Positions 4,565 through 6,404 of a stretch of 6,404 nt of DNA are shown in pieces. A program made the position numbers and the translations under genes. The notes beneath the pieces are model-generated. The model worked only from the letters and a program-made list of their open reading frames with translations. It did not search any database and was not told the DNA's origin. This DNA comes from Desulfobulbaceae bacterium (lineage in GTDB: Bacteria; Desulfobacterota; Desulfobulbia; Desulfobulbales; Desulfocapsaceae): contig DAOVUU010000150.1 of assembly GCA_030632405.1 (NCBI GenBank), forward strand, positions 1-6,404, read 5' to 3'. Every line of letters starts with the position of its first letter. Position 1 is the stretch's first letter.

Positions 4565-5557
4565 ATGTCAAAAATTAAAAATTCAGTCTGCGCAGCAGTT
4601 GTCCAAGCATCATCAGTCCTTTTTGATCGCGAGGGAACACTTAAAAAAATCGCGCAACTCACCGCCGATGCTGCTTCCAAAGGCGCGAGACTCATTGTCT
4701 TCCCCGAAGCTTTTATCTCTGCGTATCCCAGAGGAATGGATTTTGGTGCGGTAGTTGGAGCACGTTCAGATGAGGGCCGTGAAGACTTCCTGCGTTACTG
4801 GCAAAGCTCAGTGGATGTGCCAGGCCCAGAAGTTGACACCCTGGCAGCACTGGCTCAGGGCCATAACGTTCATCTCGTTATCGGCGTCATTGAGCGCGAT
4901 GGCGGTACGCTTTATTGCACCGTTCTCTTTTTTTCACCGGAAGGGTATTTAGGAAAACATCGGAAATTGATGCCAACCGGTTCTGAGAGGCTGGTGTGGG
5001 GATATGGAGACGGCGCCACCCTGCCGGTCTTCGAGACATCTCTTGGCCGACTCGGGTCGGTCATTTGCTGGGAAAACTATATGCCACTTATGCGAATGGC
5101 AATGTACAACAAGGGAATCCAGCTTTACTGTGCACCCACCGCGGACACCAGAGACACATGGTTTGCCACTATGCGGCACATTGCGGTGGAGGGGCGTTGT
5201 TTCGTGCTGTCCTGCAACCAATTTGTCAGAGCAAAAGATTACCCGGATGACTTGTGCCCTTCTCATAATCCTGAGGACATCCTGTCACGTGGCGGCAGCT
5301 GTATTGTAGATCCCTTCGGCAATTTTCTGGTTGAACCTTATTTTGAAGGAGAATCCATCCTCATTGCCGACTTGGACATGGATGAAATTGTGAGAGGCAA
5401 GTATGATTTCGATGTTGTGGGGCATTACGCGAGACCCGATGTGTTTCAATTAGTTGTGAATGAACAGGATACACCGGCTGTGGTTGTAACAGGTGCTGAA
5501 TCCTCAGAGGGTGCAAATAACAAAAGTGAAACAGCAGAGAAAGGTACGAGATGTTGA
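4565..5557 (+). CDS. Nitrilase / carbon-nitrogen hydrolase (aliphatic or aryl nitrilase-type, branch 1)
   Basis: The 330-residue product has the nitrilase-superfamily Glu-Lys-Cys triad in its expected blocks: Glu48 in LIVFPEAFISAYPRG, Lys134 in YLGKHRKLMPTGSERLVWGYGDG, and the nucleophile Cys168 in GSVICWENYMPL. The auxiliary Glu141 and the later blocks (APTADTRDTW, FVLSCNQFV, GGSCIVDPFGNFL) are also present. The KLMPT-ERLVWG and CWENYMPL signatures are those of true nitrilases and cyanide hydratases, which convert a nitrile to carboxylate plus ammonia, rather than of amidases; substrate range cannot be read here. Length is typical. ATG 4565 is preferred because GGAGGG (4555-4560) lies four bases upstream; the TTG at 4553 overlaps that site. 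No signal peptide, so cytoplasmic. The last about 25 residues are a low-complexity polar tail. The gene is monocistronic in appearance, with its own candidate promoter. Confidence 0.93.
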   Translation: MSKIKNSVCAAVVQASSVLFDREGTLKKIAQLTADAASKGARLIVFPEAFISAYPRGMDFGAVVGARSDEGREDFLRYWQSSVDVPGPEVDTLAALAQGHNVHLVIGVIERDGGTLYCTVLFFSPEGYLGKHRKLMPTGSERLVWGYGDGATLPVFETSLGRLGSVICWENYMPLMRMAMYNKGIQLYCAPTADTRDTWFATMRHIAVEGRCFVLSCNQFVRAKDYPDDLCPSHNPEDILSRGGSCIVDPFGNFLVEPYFEGESILIADLDMDEIVRGKYDFDVVGHYARPDVFQLVVNEQDTPAVVVTGAESSEGANNKSETAEKGTRC

Positions 5558-5572
5558 CACGGATTTCTCTGC
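5534..5572 (+). terminator. Inverted repeat spanning the nitrilase stop codon
   Basis: GCAGAGAAA (5534-5542) and TTTCTCTGC (5564-5572) are perfect 9-bp arms around a 21-base loop that contains the stop codon. Only GGTTTAGTT follows, so this is at best a weak terminator. Confidence 0.35.
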
Positions 5573-5827
5573 GGTTTAGTTAGAGCAGTTGTTTGAACTT
5601 CGTGCTTTGCAGGAATTCCAAAACAAAGGCCCACTTTTTTCAGGTCCTGATTCATAAATTGCATACGTAATGCGAAATATTCTCTTTATTTCCGGTTGCA
5701 ACTATTTTTATTTTGTTATTCTATTTTATCCTTTTCTTTCCTTTATATTCCAGTGTATTACATCAGTGAAAAGAAGGCCAGACCGAGTACACTAAATCAA
5801 GAGTTCTGATCTTCCAGTGCTGAAACG
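5573..5827. other. Interval between nitrilase and AI-2E permease fragment
   Basis: The first part (5580-5657) holds a short coding-like frame reading LEQLFELRALQEFQNKGPLF and ending at TAA 5655-5657. It is in a different frame from the nitrilase end and follows an in-frame TAG at 5577-5579, so it is not a simple extension. Positions 5677-5755 are strongly pyrimidine-rich and AT-rich. No RNA gene and no trace of the missing N-terminal half of the downstream permease is visible. Confidence 0.4.
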
Positions 5828-5839
5828 AAGGGTGCCCTT

Positions 5840-6277
5840 ATGCAGGGTGTTGTTGGTGTGGCAGTGATTCAATCTGTGCTTGCTGCCATTGGTATGGTGC
5901 TTGTCGGTGTCCCTGCAGCCGGCCTGTGGACTGTTCTCACTCTGGTCTGTGCGGTCAGTCAGTTACCGCCCATCCTGGTACTTGGACCGGTTGCCGTCTA
6001 TGTTTTTTCTATCACCTCCACTACCACCGCGGTGATTTTCCTGGTCTGGGTACTTTTGGTCACGGCAAGTGATGGTTTCTTAAAACCGATGCTCATGGGG
6101 CGCGGGGTTGATATTCCCATGCTGGTTATTTTACTTGGAGTATTAGGCGGCATGATGCTCTCCGGGATTATGGGCCTTTTTACGGGTGCAGTTGTACTTG
6201 CTATCATGTATACCTTGTTTATGGCATGGATTGCTGAAAGCGGTGTAAAGAAGGAAACCCTGAATGAAAACAACTGA
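5840..6277 (+). CDS. AI-2E family transporter (PerM/YdiK/TqsA-like), C-terminal half only
   Basis: The 145-residue product matches the C-terminal part of AI-2E family permeases: GVVGVAVIQSVLAAIGMVLVGVPAAGLW (3-30), QLPPILVLGPVAVYVF (41-56), and the signature SDGFLKPMLMGRGVDIPMLV (77-96) followed by a Gly-rich helix pair LLGVLGGMML...GLFTGAVVLA. About five hydrophobic segments are present. Full-length members have about 350 residues and seven to eight membrane segments, so roughly 200 N-terminal residues are missing. An in-frame TGA lies at 5807-5809, and upstream DNA shows no family sequence, so the gene is 5'-truncated. Nevertheless the remaining frame is undamaged, and GAAGGG (5827-5832) sits seven bases before ATG 5840. 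It may be a recent deletion product or still be translated. It is followed after 36 bases by an outer-membrane efflux gene, a pairing I associate with Desulfobacterota. Confidence 0.8.
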   Translation: MQGVVGVAVIQSVLAAIGMVLVGVPAAGLWTVLTLVCAVSQLPPILVLGPVAVYVFSITSTTTAVIFLVWVLLVTASDGFLKPMLMGRGVDIPMLVILLGVLGGMMLSGIMGLFTGAVVLAIMYTLFMAWIAESGVKKETLNENN

Positions 6278-6313
6278 CTCGAATAAATCGAAACTTTTTA
6301 TGAGACTATTAAA

Positions 6314-6404
6314 ATGAAATTCACCCAACTCAGTACCTTTATACTGCTTTTCATTCTGTCTCTGTCCTTTAGCAGCTGTACCAAGCTGGGACCGGATTTT
6401 AAAA
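6314..6404 (+). CDS. Efflux outer-membrane lipoprotein (NodT/OprM-like), N-terminus, truncated by window edge
   Basis: Thirty codons are visible: MKFTQLSTFILLFILSLSFS followed by SCTKLGPDFK. The hydrophobic segment ending in a LSFSSC lipobox gives a lipoprotein signal with Cys22 as the lipidated residue, and C-T-x-L-G-P-D-F/Y is the characteristic start of RND-type outer-membrane factors (NodT family). These trimeric channels connect periplasmic adaptor and inner-membrane pump for drug or metabolite export. It lies 36 bases after the AI-2E fragment and probably shares its transcript, with adaptor and pump genes expected to the right. The ribosome binding site is weak (only GAG about ten bases upstream). 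The family call rests on a short segment but the motif is distinctive. Confidence 0.75.
   Translation, partial: MKFTQLSTFILLFILSLSFSSCTKLGPDFK

Noticed and set aside
4949..5309. Several ORFs of 84-105 codons on both strands within the nitrilase gene
   Set aside because: All overlap the nitrilase catalytic region in other frames and have no independent ribosome binding site or family match.
5446..5664. 72-codon minus-strand ORF overlapping the nitrilase 3' end
   Set aside because: Mostly antisense to nitrilase, no recognisable motif.

Overview
This window looks like an accessory, partly decayed stretch of a Gram-negative bacterial chromosome, most likely from the Desulfobacterota (former Deltaproteobacteria). 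That placement is inference. It rests on a secreted CAP-domain protein ending in a dockerin-like EF-hand repeat, a Gly/Asp-rich low-complexity protein, a c-di-GMP-I-like (GEMM) riboswitch, a short palindromic MITE-like element, and an AI-2E family permease followed directly by an RND-type outer-membrane lipoprotein. No rRNA, tRNA or taxonomic marker gene is present.

Layout. Positions 3-314 (+) are the C-terminal end of a Gly/Asp-rich protein with an acidic Thr/Pro tail; the real frame is the third, which is open from the window edge to the stop. A large hairpin follows. On the minus strand at about 447-540 lies a GEMM-I-like aptamer whose 3' half is also the 5' arm of a strong intrinsic terminator, an arrangement typical of a switch, yet no convincing minus-strand gene follows it. 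Next, on the minus strand (552 to about 955), is a broken pdxA/pdxA2-family dehydrogenase with a one-base deletion and a scrambled C-terminus. Beside it are two overlapping palindromes (997-1043), one a perfect 30-bp palindrome. A MITE-like element at 1232-1350 is flanked by an 8-bp direct repeat. An intact sulfotransferase-like gene (1399-2013, minus) follows.

Positions 2014-2681 hold only a small open frame interrupted by TAG and closed by a hairpin. The intact secreted CAP/EF-hand protein is at 2682-3740 (+). After it comes an approximately 820-bp interval whose best content is a micro-ORF with an excellent ribosome binding site; its membrane segment is out of frame across a run of eight A. 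An intact nitrilase-family gene (4565-5557, +) stands alone. The right end carries the C-terminal half of an AI-2E family permease (5840-6277) and the start of an outer-membrane efflux lipoprotein gene (6314 to the edge), probably the beginning of an efflux operon that continues outside.

How the genes work together. The intact genes (sulfotransferase-like, CAP protein, nitrilase, efflux lipoprotein) are separated by long non-coding or decayed intervals and do not form one pathway; only the last two genes look co-transcribed. No complete undescribed system is visible. The signals most worth a second look are the orphan riboswitch/terminator, the overlapping palindromes, the A8 micro-ORF and the TAG-interrupted small frame.
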